A stretch of DNA of 64,000 bases from Hermetia illucens (GCF_905115235.1 NC_051854.1:75817463-75881462); one strand, 5' to 3'. Shown: positions 47,801-60,546, counted from the stretch's first letter. Translations and numbers: made by a program. Notes: generated by a model not told the origin, from the letters alone.

Positions 47801-48146
47801 CTTCCTTACGATATTGAAGGAAACAATACGGCGATGACAAGAGCACTGCGGCGAGCTAGCAACGCTACAAAGTTGGAGTTCTGTTATGAATTATAACATA
47901 ACATATCACAGCATTTGACAAGGCAACGAAAATTAAGTATGATTTTGAAGAAAACTTTGGTTGGCGGACGAGGTATTTTGTGGAATAGTTTCCAGCTTAA
48001 TTTCATGAGATCTGTATCTCGTTAAAACTCTGAAAAGCCTTCATTTTCAAGCGTAAAAAAACTTTTTAAAATCATTCACTACCGTTGATAATTACGAGGA
48101 AAATTGACAAAGGGATCAATACGGGAAAGAAGCCACCCACCACGCA
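44843..48146 (+). repeat. Direct tandem duplication, copy 2 (3,304 bp)
   Basis: Identical to 41536-44839 wherever I compared. It is the upstream copy for the minus-strand LPMO gene B and carries a second TATA box (45790-45797) and a second first exon. Confidence 0.95.
45567..45731 (-). other. Duplicate first exon of LPMO gene B (with its own TATA box)
   Basis: It encodes the same signal peptide and HGMLLDPVNRSSRWRF... as 42260-42424 and keeps the GTAAGT donor. As it lies upstream, a transcript starting here could splice straight to exon 2 at 39819, skipping the proximal first exon, which has no acceptor. The protein would be identical. It is an alternative first exon if the duplication is real. 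Confidence 0.75.
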
Positions 48147-48675
48147 ACTGCAAATACTAGTGCCCAGCCCTGTAGATCCCAGCATTGATAAGAGGAATTA
48201 AGAACCTGAAAAGGGTCCAGAAATAAGAACCATTAAAAACACCAGAGGTGGCTAAAGGAATAATAGAGAAGAATGCAAGGGAGGAAAGTTCCAATAAAAA
48301 AGGGGGAAAGAACAAGGAGCGCAGTAGGGCAGAAACAGTACTTACCTTCGAACGGATGGGCATCTTGGAATGGAATCATGGAATCATGTACGCTAAGCTT
48401 CCCCAATACATTCGCAAGTCCGGTCCATTGAGATTCGGTACTGCCTATTAGATATACTATGGTCTCTGCATTATTGGGCGAGACAACGAGTTGAAGGAAC
48501 AGTTTGTATGCGCATGTCATGATGTGTAGCAAGAGCAGTTATTACCGGGACCGAGGCCTATTGATTGGGTTGGCAGCTGATAAACGGGATGCAGCACGGG
48601 AGCTCGTTCTGGTCTTTGGCAAAGAATGGTTCATCTTAAATCGTTGTGAGGATCGGTGCGAAAAATTTTTTGGAC
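48147..48675. other. Upstream flank of LPMO gene B, unrecognised
   Basis: No gene or transposon is recognised. The right end leads into a 51-bp minisatellite. Confidence 0.35.
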
Positions 48676-48890
48676 AGAGAAAGCGGTCGCAAGGTTGCTG
48701 GAAAGTCAATGCGAATATTTAACTAAGAAAAGGAGTTCTTGCAAGTTTGCTGGGAAGTGAGTGCGAAGATCAGGAGGGAAAAGAAGTTATTGCAACGTCG
48801 CTGCGAAGTGAGTACAAGGATCTGAACAGAAAGGAAGTGATTGCAAGGTCGCTAGAAACTGAGTGTGAAAATCTGGATAGATTAAAAAAA
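48676..48890 (+). repeat. 51-bp minisatellite, about 4 units
   Basis: The core GCAAGGTTGCTGG-like block recurs at 48689, 48741, 48792 and 48843, a spacing of 52, 51 and 51 bases. In the open frame at 48747-48950 the unit reads as a 17-residue repeat (KEVIARSLETECENLDR). Earlier units are in another frame or stopped, so coding is doubtful. Confidence 0.75.
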
Positions 48891-48959
48891 AATAGTCTAA
48901 TAAAGGTGACAATAGTGCGATATCATTTGACCGTAGGAAAAAAATTATGATTGATTTGA

Positions 48960-50960
48960 AATAATCATCCTACTTGAGTACTTTCGAATTCATGACGATT
49001 TTAGCCTATTAAGTACTAGGTTTGATGGAAAAAATCGTTTTCTTTGCCTAAGAAGTTTTTTGGTATTTCTAAGCATGATGTTAGGCCGAGTGCAGAGATA
49101 TGACCACTTTTTGGGAGCTACAATAGGTTTCTTTCCAGCCTCGGATGATTCCAATTATAAAAATCCTTCTTGAGTACACATTGTTCTCTTTTATTTTGCA
49201 CCATTCCAATCTTTAGATAGCCAGAAAATTGATTTTTTTATGGAATAGAAAGGAGTTCATTATATTTCATACAAAATCTGCTTAAGTTAAATCTAAGATT
49301 ATTATTATTATTATATTATATACATTTTATATATATTTAATGTAATTTTATCATTTCGTATAATATTTCGTCTTCATTTTTTTCCATGATTTTACTTTAA
49401 TTTGTTTGATTCTTATTGCCTCCTTTATTTCTCTTACTTTTATCATCTTTTCACATCTTTTTACTTCATTTTCCCATTTTATTATGTTTTGAAAATTTAT
49501 ATTAGCTTTTGCATTTCATTAAATTATCTTTGTTTTGTTTAGTGCTGAGTAAATTATACAAATGTATTTCAGCTAAATTTTGTTTGATTTGAGCACTTCC
49601 TTTTTCCCTCCTCCTTTTCTTTGATTCCGCAAAACTCTTACTAATGAGGGGCATCCTCCACTAGAATAGCCTAATGTTGTCAAGGCAGGGTTGGAACTTC
49701 TAAGACCACGCCTTACTATACATCTGAGACAGGAGGAACATTGATCGAGGGTGTGATCCGTGGATCCTGTTCGATCGAGGAAATGGAAGGTGGAACTCAC
49801 AGGATATCATAATGTAGTTGGCAAACTTGGTGAAATGCTTTCTCAACCTTAACAGTTAATGCCTTTTATTGGATCACTGAAAGACCTGTGACTACCTGTA
49901 AGTTTGGGGAAAGACATATATATCGCACATTTATTTATTCTAATTTTTGGAAACTTCTACTTCCCTGACCAGCAAACTGCTACGCTTATGTCGATCTTGA
50001 GACTCGTCCCAGAGGAAGGGGCATTTTAAATAGCGGCTCATGCACTTTGCCTGGAAAACTGTAGAAGATATCGGTCGTCCAGTCAGAAAGACGGCTGTCA
50101 CTACCTTAAATGTCAGTTTGTTTATGAATATATCTTCCTATGTTAAACTTGGAGGAGTAGAACTGTTGAGACGCCTCTCTGAAAAGCATCGTGTAGCAAA
50201 CCTAATTGGTCGTACCATGATGATGACCTTAACCCATTTAAAGCACCTATCAGGATCACTTTCAGAAAGCCGCTCCTAAAATCCATTCAATTCATATTCA
50301 TAGCCTCCTTTTTCTTTGCATCAGAAGTCTTTGCTAGTGCGTAGAACCTTACTACACTATTAGGTTTTCTAAAATACAATAGTAAAATACCACAAGAATG
50401 AGATGGGTTAAGTCACCTTTCTCACTGGAGCCAAAAATCCACTGAATTAATAGTGGCTGCTATTAGGTGTTATTTGGCTTTTGAGATTGGACTAATTCAA
50501 CTTTCCTCTTTTTTTAAAACGGACTTACGACGATCTGTGGCAAAGTTAGAAAAAAAAATTAAATTTCCTAGAAAACACACACAGGCCCCTTGATTTCATT
50601 GTCTTGTGATCAACTTCCAGTTGTATTCGTCTTCTGTTTGTCTTGCTACTGTAAGCTTATCACTTGCACTGCATTAAGTGTAATGCTAATGAAACTGAAG
50701 CATAGTTTAACGGTGGGGACGCCCTATAGTCCAACGGAGTGAAAAAGGTAAAGAAGCTATTTTTGTAGCGGAATAAAACATAGCATAGGGCATAATATTG
50801 TGAAGTTTGGTGTAAGTCCTACTGTTGTTAAAAAAAACATGTGCTTGTCCTGTATTAAGTGAATAGTTTTCTTTATGGATGGAGGTGAAAATTTTAAAAA
50901 GACGCTGATACACTACAGCCCAAACCTGTCAATTCCAGAACAGCTTTGATTGTAGGAAGC
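48960..50960. other. Intergenic DNA between the two LPMO genes, AT-rich
   Basis: The stretch at 49260-49560 is very AT-rich with short ATT and TATA runs. The rest has no motif that I recognise. A block at 50870-50910 (GGAGGTGAAAATTTTAAAAA) is repeated at 51698-51722, so repeat DNA is likely. Confidence 0.35.
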
Positions 50961-50989
50961 ATATCGGCGTAAGATATGTCTGCTTTCTT

Positions 50990-51410
50990 TAAAATAATGA
51001 TTATAATCGAATAAATTTTCTTTTTCTTCGCCGCTTTTTGCTGCCAATCTTTGTCCATTGCTTGGGTTTACGAACTGTAGGTTCTTCGACTTTTGTCAAG
51101 GTTGAGTCTGTAATCGAACTTTGCCCGGAACGCCTTCGAGTACAATGGGCCAACACGGCCTGAGTGCTCAGAAGCTGTAGCTTCTCCCCCACCATACACA
51201 CATACACGTCCGGAACGTCAGCTCAGCTTCCTTCGACGAAGAGGCTTTTTTTTCTTGGTTGCTTGCTGGCTCACTAACTTCATCTCTACTCCGTTTGACC
51301 GCATTCTCATTTACCTTATGTGGAGGAGGGGTGTTACCTGTGTTTCTCGTGGTGATTTTGCCATATGGGGGTTGGGTGTTTTTCTCCTCTATTGCCTTAA
51401 TATAGGACAA
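50990..51410 (-). mobile_element. Possible LINE ORF1 fragment
   Basis: Minus-strand frames give a basic, Lys-rich sequence (VRKPKQWTKIGSKKRRRK) and a stretch EVSEPASNQEKKASSSKEAE resembling the N-terminal part of jockey/LOA ORF1 proteins. There is no zinc knuckle here, so the call is weak. Confidence 0.3.
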
Positions 51411-52336
51411 CTTGATGCCCCATATCGGTCCCCTGATATTGTGACCGATATTCCACCGCTCCTAATGTGAGTTCACACAGAGTTCATTTATGCGTCCTCC
51501 CCGTGAAAGAAACACAGCTCCAGTTTACTGCTTTCTACGCTCATCTCCGGGGACTATCAGTATACTTTTCCGAATTTCGCGACCTTGGTGATGACCTGCC
51601 TTTTATACCTGTCCTACCTTTTATAGTTCCTTTGAAGGTTGAAGTAAGTACACCTATCTATCCGTGTATTTCCATCGTTTTTTTTTCTTTTTATGGGTGG
51701 AGATGGAAATTTTAAAAAGACGCTGCTGCGCCAGGTTGCAGCAGTGTGTGTGCCCACTAAAACCATCCCCACTTCTCCGAACATATCCTCGCCTGACCAC
51801 CGTGAAGTATTACTTCGCGAGGAGGGCTCTAGTTTACACCAGTGCAACTAAGCCACGCGTCCGTGGCGCTTTCCGGGCTCGTTCCAATTCCTGCAGCTTT
51901 TTCTTTTTCTTTCCTTTTTTATTCCTTCCATGGTCTTCCTGTTGAACCCGTTCAATGATTCCACGTCCTTGGAATATGATTTAACACTGCATTGCTCCTT
52001 ACCACCCTTAGAAGAGGATTTAGAATAGCTTTTAAGGTATTGTTGGAAAAAAACAATGATTGATTGATTTCAACGATCTAAGTTAGTCTCCAGTTTTCCT
52101 TATTCCTCAGTCTGCCCGTTATCGGGGCGTCAAAATGGTACTGGCTCTCACTGTGGGATAGTACCACTGGAAATGAATTTTAAAAAGTGGACGCACCTTT
52201 ACCTTCTATGCTTAGTAAATGTCATATCTTCCTTTTTCAGACAGACATAGGATATTGATCTGTCTTTGATGAAAACCTGGCATATCATTCTCTTCATTTC
52301 TCACCATTGAAACTATTGAATTTTTTGTAACGTTTT

Positions 52337-52342
52337 TTTATT
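52337..52342 (-). terminator. Polyadenylation signal of LPMO gene A
   Basis: AATAAA on the minus strand begins 20 bases after the gene A stop codon (52364-52362). Confidence 0.55.
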
Positions 52343-52361
52343 TAGAAAACTTAACAATTAC

Positions 52362-55300
52362 TTACAGAAATCCAAAGTATCTGTGCCCTGCATCTTCAAT
52401 TCGAATGTCTGCGCAGGATCTGAATATTTCTTGAGGTCCGCAACCCAGAGCGCTTGTTCCATCGCCACATGGTCCCCACATGTTACCTAGAAAGGTAGTA
52501 TAAAATGGATTCATCAATCGCTTCTAAATGCATCCAGTTTTCGATACTGACCTGCAGTATATTGCCACCGAAGTACGCAATGGTCGCATACTATGTATCG
52601 TGGAATAAAGACGGCGGTATGGTAGGTTCCTGACTCAGGTGATGGTAGATAAAACCTATCGCTACCGTCTTCGATTTTCAATTTTATGAAACACTCCTCG
52701 GTTTCGTCGCTGTAGTCCATATTGCATATATCGAAGGTAAAGTACCCTCTGTGATTGGCGGTTAGGTTCGCTGTTATTGGAATATCTGTGCCCGCTTTGT
52801 AAACTCTAACAATGTCTCCGCTTCCATATTCGCCTCCGAATTCATGAGGCCTTGGCGTAGGTAGACCGAAGTCATCTCCGCAAATTCCACATTTACCATT
52901 ATGTACTTGCCAAGTGTTCTAGAGAGAAATGTAATTTAAAAGAATATATATTAACTGCGCATCAACACATATTTGTAGTGTTTCAGCTTTGTTTCTATAC
53001 AAAATCATCATAACGACCCGATTTGGGTCCATTGCTTGCATTTGGCGTTAAGAGCAGTCAGCTTCAAGCAGTCTATCAGCAAGTCCATCTCGAGCTCTAT
53101 CGAACACTTGTTATGTAAACCATAAACATTTTGAATCTCTGGCGGGTAGTACCCTAATAAGGTGAGGACTCCTACGATTACAGAATATAATAATAACGTA
53201 CCCAAACTTTTTATAGTCCTCCCTGAACACATCCTTAAATAGCCCCAAAAATTTCGGTCAGTGCTTTCCATACTCACTTTTCAGCCCTCTCAGGAATTAT
53301 ATGAAATAGTTAGGGTAAATGGCGTTCTTTATTAAAAAGAAACCTTGTCTAAAGTCAGAAATTGTGAAGAAGTGTAGTGCAATATTGCAGAGATGTGCAA
53401 AATACCCAAAAAGGCATCTGCATATAGACGTTATGTTACAACTGCGGTCAAACCGGACATCCAGCTAATTACAGTAGATGCCCAGCCTGCAAAGAAATGG
53501 TAGTTCGAAAGGTATCTGCTGAAATCGCGAACTTTCTCGAGTTAAACTACAAAGCTTGAGCACTTCGGCGGTATTTATGCCAAATTTCCAAGGAAGCTAC
53601 TTTCTACAACCACCGTTCAACATGTCCCTATTCTAACTTCTAACGCATATGAACAGATTGCTGAAGCGCTTGGTTCAGCCCAAATAAATGAATATCGGGA
53701 ACATAAAACTCATCATGAATGGATGGGGTTAAATGTCGTAACATTCAACATCCTCCATCCTTGGTCTCTCATCCCCAGTGACACCAACCCAGGCATGTTA
53801 GAAATGAATAATTCCTAGCAAAAATCGGAGTGCCTCATTTTTGGTGCCATTTTCAACTCGAAGCACAACTGCTAGGCGATACGGCGGATAATCGACAAAA
53901 GCTAACCCCGTTCAATCGCGTTGATTAAACCAGCTTGCCCTACTCAACTCAATGACAAGACCCATTAGACAGTCCATCCTTGACTATTTTCTGCTGTTTC
54001 AAAAAAACTATAGCCAAGTGCTGCTGTGCAAAACAGTGGCAGGTGAATTCGGCCACATTGCAATGCAACTCACTTTGTATTGCTCCTACCAAATGCAAAA
54101 GGGAGTTCTCAACAATGAGATACTTCGCCCACACTGAATAAGATTACGAAGAGCAAAGAGACCGGTACTGTTGCCGAGCGGAACGAGAAGGACCTCACTA
54201 AATATCGATGTTCAGACCTGCCAGAGGGGTGAAGGTAGAATAAAGGGATTCGCCACCAGGCGCAGAGTTTTCTCGGTGCTTGGATCGGCTCTGAAAAAAA
54301 TTTCAATGAAAACTAGGGATAATAGAGAGGGCTATATAATTTTCACTCCCGACCCCCGGGCACATTTTCCGGATAATTTTTACCCCGGGTTCGGATTGTC
54401 TTCCTACGGACCTGCCGATGTCAATGAATATACTGCGAAAACGGCAGAAGGCGAAGAATACCTATTTCATATGCAATCGATATCATGATGAGCTTGGATG
54501 CCAACAAGCAACACAGAGAACCAGCAATAGCCGGCTGATGGAACATGCACTGCGAAGCGGGGAAAAGTGCTGACACGTGACAACTCCGAGCGTCGTAGCC
54601 GGTCATCGATCACGAGACATAGATAGTGAGGGAGAACACTAGGATGTATGTACTTCGATTCCTCCTACGTGGTCCGCGGATTTCAAATCAGAGAATACGA
54701 TGACCAGTTTTCCAGTGGTTTTCTCATATTGCGCGTCGCTAAGATTACCGACGCCTAGGAAGGCGTTAAGATCAAGATTATTCCACATGATGAGATTTCT
54801 AGGAGACCTTGCCGAAGATTCGAATCGATAAAGACAAGCTCATCCAATCCCTGCGCCTTCAAAACCCCAAGGGCCTTATGGGGTCTTCCATGAGGTGATG
54901 AACAGGAAGGAGGAACAGCATAATTTGAAATTGCTTGAAGGCGCTGGAAAAGTTGGACTGAAAAGTGAAGTTCAGAATCAGGAAAGTAAATGCTAAACAG
55001 TGACGTTCTTGAAAGCCGGATGACAACTTGGCCCAATCAATGCCGCCAACGAGCCGTTGTATTAGACAAAGATTGTCGATTTAACCATAAGAGACCGTGT
55101 GATATTATAACAGTAACGCAGTTGAAGCTGCAACACTCACGCTAAGCCACAGCTAGTGGTGGTCTTTCTCCGAGAGGAAGATATCGACATCACAATAATA
55201 TAGAAACCTTCAAAAAAAAGTCAAAAAGGTGCAGGCGTCTACTACCACATCGAACAAAGCCAATCTGTTGATAGTCTGCGATACAACTACGAGGCAGACG

Positions 55301-58300
55301 CTTTGAAATAGTTCGGAAATTAATGAAAGAAGTGAGTGTCTTTTCGATTTGATTATTAACATAAATCTATCCAGCACTGCAATTTGTGACGGTGAAGAAC
55401 GTCACTGAAAACAAAAAAAAATAATATCATTGATAAGATGCAATCCTCACGAACTCCGCCTAGGAACTCTTCTGAGATTTTATCCATCCATATTTCACTC
55501 TGATAAAAGTAATTAGTTACTCTGGAATGACCCTTCAGCGTAGAGCACAGCAGATACACTCCACGTTCAAGCTGTCAATAGCTCTCTCGAAATCAATGAA
55601 GAGCAGGTAAAACGGAGATCTGATGCACACCCACTGTTCGAAAATGAGCCGATACCGATTTCCTCTCTGTCGAACAAGCTTTCTAAATATGTCTTCATGC
55701 ATTCGAGGGTTATTTTCGCTATTATCACGTGGCACAGGGATACATTTTATTCACCGTGGTTTGTTGGTCGCGATGCAGTAGGCGAACACTTCAAAGGCCT
55801 AATCAGGGCGATCAGACTCAAGTCTGCACGGGGACTCATCTGAAGTGACAAGTTGTAAAAATCTTGTCAGAAATCGGCTTACAGATCAAAAGAAAGCATC
55901 TTGCGGTAGTCATCAGTAACAATCCAATTTCGGATTCGCGTCTGCCAAGAGGGATGGGGAGTACTCTCCAGAGTCCCATCATATTATTTCGGTTAGGCCC
56001 ACAGTGTCCAGCTGATATCATTGGATTTCTCACTCGAGTTGCAGAAAGACCCTGGAGACCCTCCATATGTTGTCCAGGAGCATGTACGTATTCCAGAAGC
56101 TAATTATAGTCCTTGTCTTGAATGAAGTGCTCTAACACACTTCAAGGCCCTGATCCAACATGGATTGTTGCGCCAACGATTATTATATTATTAATTATAG
56201 TCCATTGTCAATAGCCAAATGTCGTTATTGTCAAGTTAGCCCCTATCCGAGGGGTTGCTCACGTTTCTGTGAAATTTCAAAATTGGCAATTTGCTAGCAC
56301 GAATCTTTGCTATCTTCCCTTTCTGGCACCTTTTACGACAAGCAGTCAAAGTCCCGTGCCAGGAAAAAACATTACCCGTTGTGGGACAAAAACCTGTCCA
56401 ATCTCGCGAAACTGACCAGAGAATTCTTCATTATATGCTAGTGCCAGCTTAGAGATGTATAAGTCGGTCATCAAGATTGCCAGGGAACGGCATGGCTCCA
56501 GTATTTACAGAATACCCAAAATATCAATGACATTCCAGCCTTCTCGAACGTAAGGTTTCATCCTTTTTTAAAAATAGGAGGACGAAGGATTCCTGGACGG
56601 AATCTTTTAGCGAAAGCCAGCGGTTATTAGTAAAACCCACTTCCCTGGCAACCAAAAGGACTGTGAAACAGAACCCTGTTTATAGATTATTGGAGAGACG
56701 AGTGCACGTGGTTATGATACAAAAAACGAGCAGGTGTAGCTATGAAGCCAATCAGTCTCACTTTTTTCTTACTGAAGACACTGGAGTGCATCTAGTTAAC
56801 AACTTCAGGACAGTCATGAAAAAGTCGCTCTTCTTTTAATCTGAGCCCACCTGTCCAAAACCAAATCCATAGAGCGGCTCTCTATCTGTTACACTATAAA
56901 CAGCATACATTAACTGCTTGCCTAGATTTACAAGAAGAATCGTGGAGGTCCTAACCCATGGAGCTGATGCTTTATCTTTAATGGCTTAAGGAACAAATAT
57001 TGAATTTTAAGTTGAATTGGAGACTAAACATAGAACTGAAAGTTAAAAAGACGTGTATAGTCTTTACATCTGTAACAACACTTTTATGGAGAGGTGAAGT
57101 CTATGGCCAAGGATAGTTTTTTAGATGTGTACAGGCCCTTTCCAACTATAACAGAATCCAAAGAACCGGAAGTTCAGGTGATACTGGGTGGTGATACGGT
57201 GGACGCCTTTAATGTACATGCTCAAAGCCACCTTCCTTTTGATTCCCGATCATAGGAACAAAGAGAGACCAACGGGCCGGGCAAGGCTCCTCTCGCAATT
57301 GTTCCCCAATATGCGCAGTCTAGATCTCCCCGTCGACTATCAAGGATGGAGTCTTCTTGCACTACTTGATAACCACTGACTGGGTCACAGGAGTTTTTGG
57401 ACCAGGCGCACTTAAATACGTAGAGGTTTACGACGGTCTGTAGGGGCCTATGGAGGACCATGCTACCAAACTCAATATACAACACAATTCGCCTTGTAGA
57501 ATTTTTGAAGAGAAAGAAGGGACCCTGAATCACTTCCTTTATAATTGCCCAGTTCTAGTTAGAAGCAGGTTGTGGAAGTTTCCTGTTTTCTGACGAATTG
57601 GGAAGGGGGGAACTGCTACCCTTCATGAAAGCTACGGCTGGTTTTGAAGGTATATTCTCTTCCCTTTAGTCTCCTCTTAGGTCGATGTTGGACTTGCTAG
57701 CTTCTTTGAAGATAAGCCCTTCTAGATTTAATCCATACTTTAAGCTATTTGTCAGCAAAACACGATGCACTTAGTCGGATCCAATCTATTCTTCGCAAGA
57801 GATTGAGTCTGTGCACTAAAACTAAACTTATTCTTTGCAAAGCCCTTATAAGACCGTTTATATGTATGTTTGCAACGGAACTTGTACTAACATAAAACCC
57901 GCCATTCTTTATCTTTTCGAAACTTCTTGCCGAAGGGTGCACAGAAGTTAGGTATAGTAAATTGTAATATCCTAAGGTGAAGAGGGACATTAAATTGGAT
58001 TAACTTTTTAAAATGATTTTGAGTAGTTTTAACTAAGTAATATCAAACTCCCGGTGTTCCGAGCTCGAATAACAACACCACCCGGAATCCCCTCTGACAA
58101 TCAGGTGAGAGTTAACACTGAAGCCATCCACAACACAACCCTCCGCGACACCTATAAGAGGGAAATGGATGTCGCAATAACCGCAGTCAACAGAGGACCT
58201 GGAGATGGAGCATCAACAAATGATCTTCACAACCACCTGAAGAATGTTATCATAAATACGGCCACAAATATACTTGGCCCCAGTCGCAAAAGGAATCGGA

Positions 58301-60465
58301 ACGGCTGGTTTGACGATGAATGTAAGCTAGCAACGGAACGGAAGAATGCTGCATACCAAGTAATGTTGCATTCTCAATGAACGCGGGCACACGCAAAGAC
58401 TTATCACGAACTCCGTTGAGCGGAGAAGCGACTTAACAGGCGGAAAAAGGAAGCCTGGGAGAACCAACAAGTCTGTGAACTCGATAAGTACAGGGAGCAA
58501 CCGCACCAGGCCCGAAGGCGGAAGTTTTACCAACAAGTCAGCAGGATGAAGGCTTATACACCTCGATGCTCATCCTGCCGAGACAAAGAGGGAAATCTGA
58601 TTTCCGACACAATGGGCATATTGGAGCGATGGGTTGAGTACTTTGATGAGCTACTGAACAACCAGAACACCGGCGAGTTGGAGGTCCCACCAACTGAAGA
58701 CGACGGATAAATACTGCCACCACCAAGTTTAGGAGAAACAGTCCGTGCAATTCATCGGCAAAAAATCATAAGTCGCCAGGAGCCGATGGAATTACAGCCG
58801 AATTGGTTAAATATGGAGGCGACCAGTTATACCAAGTGGTTCATCAACTTGTGCTCAAGGTATGGAACACCGAATAAATGCCTGACGATTGGCAACGAGG
58901 CATTATCTGTCTCATACATAAAAAGAGAGATATCACATAGTGCAGCAATTATAGAGGTATCACGTTGCTGAGTACCATCTATAAGATATTCTCCTCTACA
59001 GATCAGATTTTCTGTCTGCGGCAAGCGATGGAAAAACTGTTGGAATATGGACAACAGTTGCACCATATATTCATCGACTTTAAAGCCGCCTATGATAGCA
59101 TAGCCAGAGTAAAACTGTACACGGCCATAAGAGAATTCAGTATCCCGACGAAATTAATAAGACTGACTAGGCTGACCCTGACTAATGTGCGAGGCCCGAT
59201 AAAAGCAGCAGAAGCACTCTCAAGACCATTCGACATCAACAACGATCTACGACAACGGGATGCCCTATCATGCGTCCTCTTTAACCTGGCCCTCGAGAAA
59301 GTGATCGGTGATGCTGATGTAAGTGCAAGAGGTACGATCCTCTTCAAGTCCACCCAACTACTGGCCTATGCTGACGATATCGACATCATGGGAAGAACCG
59401 CCCGAGACGTACAAACTGCCTTCATTCAGATCGAGCAGACGGCGATTGATGCGAGATCTTGGGCTGCACATCAATGAAGGCAAGACAAAATATATGGTGG
59501 CAACGTCAGCACCGAAAACTAACCATCCAAAAACATCAAACGGCACTGGTCAAACAGGAAGAATAAGGATAGGAGAAGACAACTTCGAGACCGTTGATAA
59601 TTTCCCCTATTTAGGGTCGAAAATCAGAACCGATAACAGCTACGATGATGAAATCCGCGCACGGTTGTTGTTAGCCAACAGAGCCTATTTCAGCTTACAA
59701 AAACTGTTCCGCTCGAAACGTCTCACCATAGGGTCAAAGCTCTTACTGTACAAGACAATGATCTTGTCAGTCCTCATGTATTTCTCGGAGACTTGGGTTC
59801 TTAGCAAGAAGAATTGCGAACTCTTGGGCGCGTTCGAGACGAGAATCCTCCGAAGAATTTTTGGCCCCATACATGAGGATGGACGATTCCGTAGCCTACA
59901 CAATGACGAAATCTATGAGCGATACCATGACCGTCCGGTTGTGGATAAAATCCGGCTCAATAGGTTACGGTGGGCGGGTCACTTAATCCGTATGGATGAG
60001 GATGATCCCACCCGGAAAGTCTATAAGGGCAATATCTATGGTAGTAAAAGAAGACGAGGTAGACGACCATGGCGTAGGTCAGGACACCAGACAGCTTTTA
60101 GTGATATCGAATTGGTGGACCTCGGCAGAAAACCGGGATGTCTGGAGATCCTTATTAAGGCAGGCCTAGACCGGATACCGGTTGTTGGGTAGTTGATGAT
60201 GATGAATATCAAACTCTCTAGAAGTCAAATTAAACTAAATATAAGTGACTATTTTTAGAAGGAGGACATTATTGAAAAAACGAATCAAATCTTGACTTAC
60301 AGTGATTCCACCACAGAACAATTCGTTATCATTTGTGTTCACAGGAGCCGTGTCATCTACCCGCCAACGAGATTGTCGCCCCACTGGCTCTATCATCATG
60401 CCGTGACCGAATGCATAATCGACAAGCCCAAATAACAATAGTAGTTTACTGAGGGCGTGCTCCAT
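52362..60465 (-). CDS. AA15 lytic polysaccharide monooxygenase, gene A, 3 exons
   Basis: Exons 60465-60301, 52918-52552 and 52486-52362 join in phase to 218 residues. The signal peptide (MEHALSKLLLLFGLVDYAFG) is cut before HGMM, leaving the N-terminal copper histidine. Mature H91 lies in TANH. Cysteine-rich family marks are present: FCGG, GKCGICGDDFG, PRPHE, CDHCVLRWQY, GNMWGPCGDGTSALGCG, EIFRSCADI. It has the same 55-codon first exon and the same intron phases (0, then 1) as gene B, so the two are tandem duplicates. Gene A ends soon after the last family motif, while gene B has a longer acidic, Pro-rich tail. Expected activity is secreted copper-dependent oxidative cleavage of chitin or cellulose; the substrate cannot be read from sequence. 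A frame seven codons longer starts with TTG, so I use the ATG at 60465. Intron 1 (7.4 kb) is full of LINEs. Confidence 0.93.
53434..53505 (+). mobile_element. Jockey-like ORF1 zinc-knuckle fragment
   Basis: The translation CYNCGQTGHPANYSRC followed by PACKEM matches the last zinc knuckle of jockey-type ORF1 proteins (the HPANY.GC block). Flanking sequence in LPMO gene A intron 1 (52919-55350) shows nothing else that I can name; a 105-residue frame at 54171-54488 is unrecognised. Confidence 0.5.
55350..55740 (-). mobile_element. LINE family C reverse-transcriptase fragment
   Basis: On the minus strand NRYRLIFEQ, then FYLLFIDFERAIDSLNVECI and a decayed motif-B region match the FIDFEKAFDS block at 11040. 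Stops interrupt it. It lies in LPMO gene A intron 1. Confidence 0.7.
56113..56195 (+). mobile_element. tRNA-derived SINE, 3' fragment
   Basis: CTTGAATGAAGTGCTCTAAC, then GGATTGTTGCGCCAACGATT and an ATTATATTATTA tail match the 3' third of the SINE at 29877-30125. Confidence 0.85.
56730..57600 (+). mobile_element. LOA/jockey-like LINE fragment
   Basis: KPISLTFFLLKTLECI at 56740-56790 is the RT block (FRPISLTSFLLKTLE). Decayed later codons resemble HYKQHTLTACLDL, and near 57480-57580 CRIFEE and EGTLNHFLYNCPVLVRSRLW form the terminal Cys/His block (CR.C....ET..H.L..CP.L). Many stops are present. Confidence 0.65.
58040..60204 (+). mobile_element. RTE-like LINE (family A), longest copy, 5'-truncated
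   Basis: It starts in the linker (NTTLRDTYKREMDVAITAVN, NGWFDDECKLATERKNAAYQ) and continues through RT: HHIFIDFKAAYDSIARVKLY (motif A), LRQRDALSCVLFNLALEKV (motif B), LLAYADDIDIMGR (motif C). It ends with KTMILSVLMYFSETWVLSKK and RLRWAGHLIRMDEDDP. Only a few frameshifts and stops occur, so it is the youngest family-A copy here. The 3' end is TGATGATGATGAA. It sits about 100 bp inside gene A's first intron, antisense to the gene. Confidence 0.88.
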
Positions 60466-60546
60466 TTCCAATGGATTTCAGCGCAAGCAGCTTTTCACAG
60501 GGAAGTTAACTTTTTAGAACTGCTAACCTGCGGAGTTATTGCCCGC

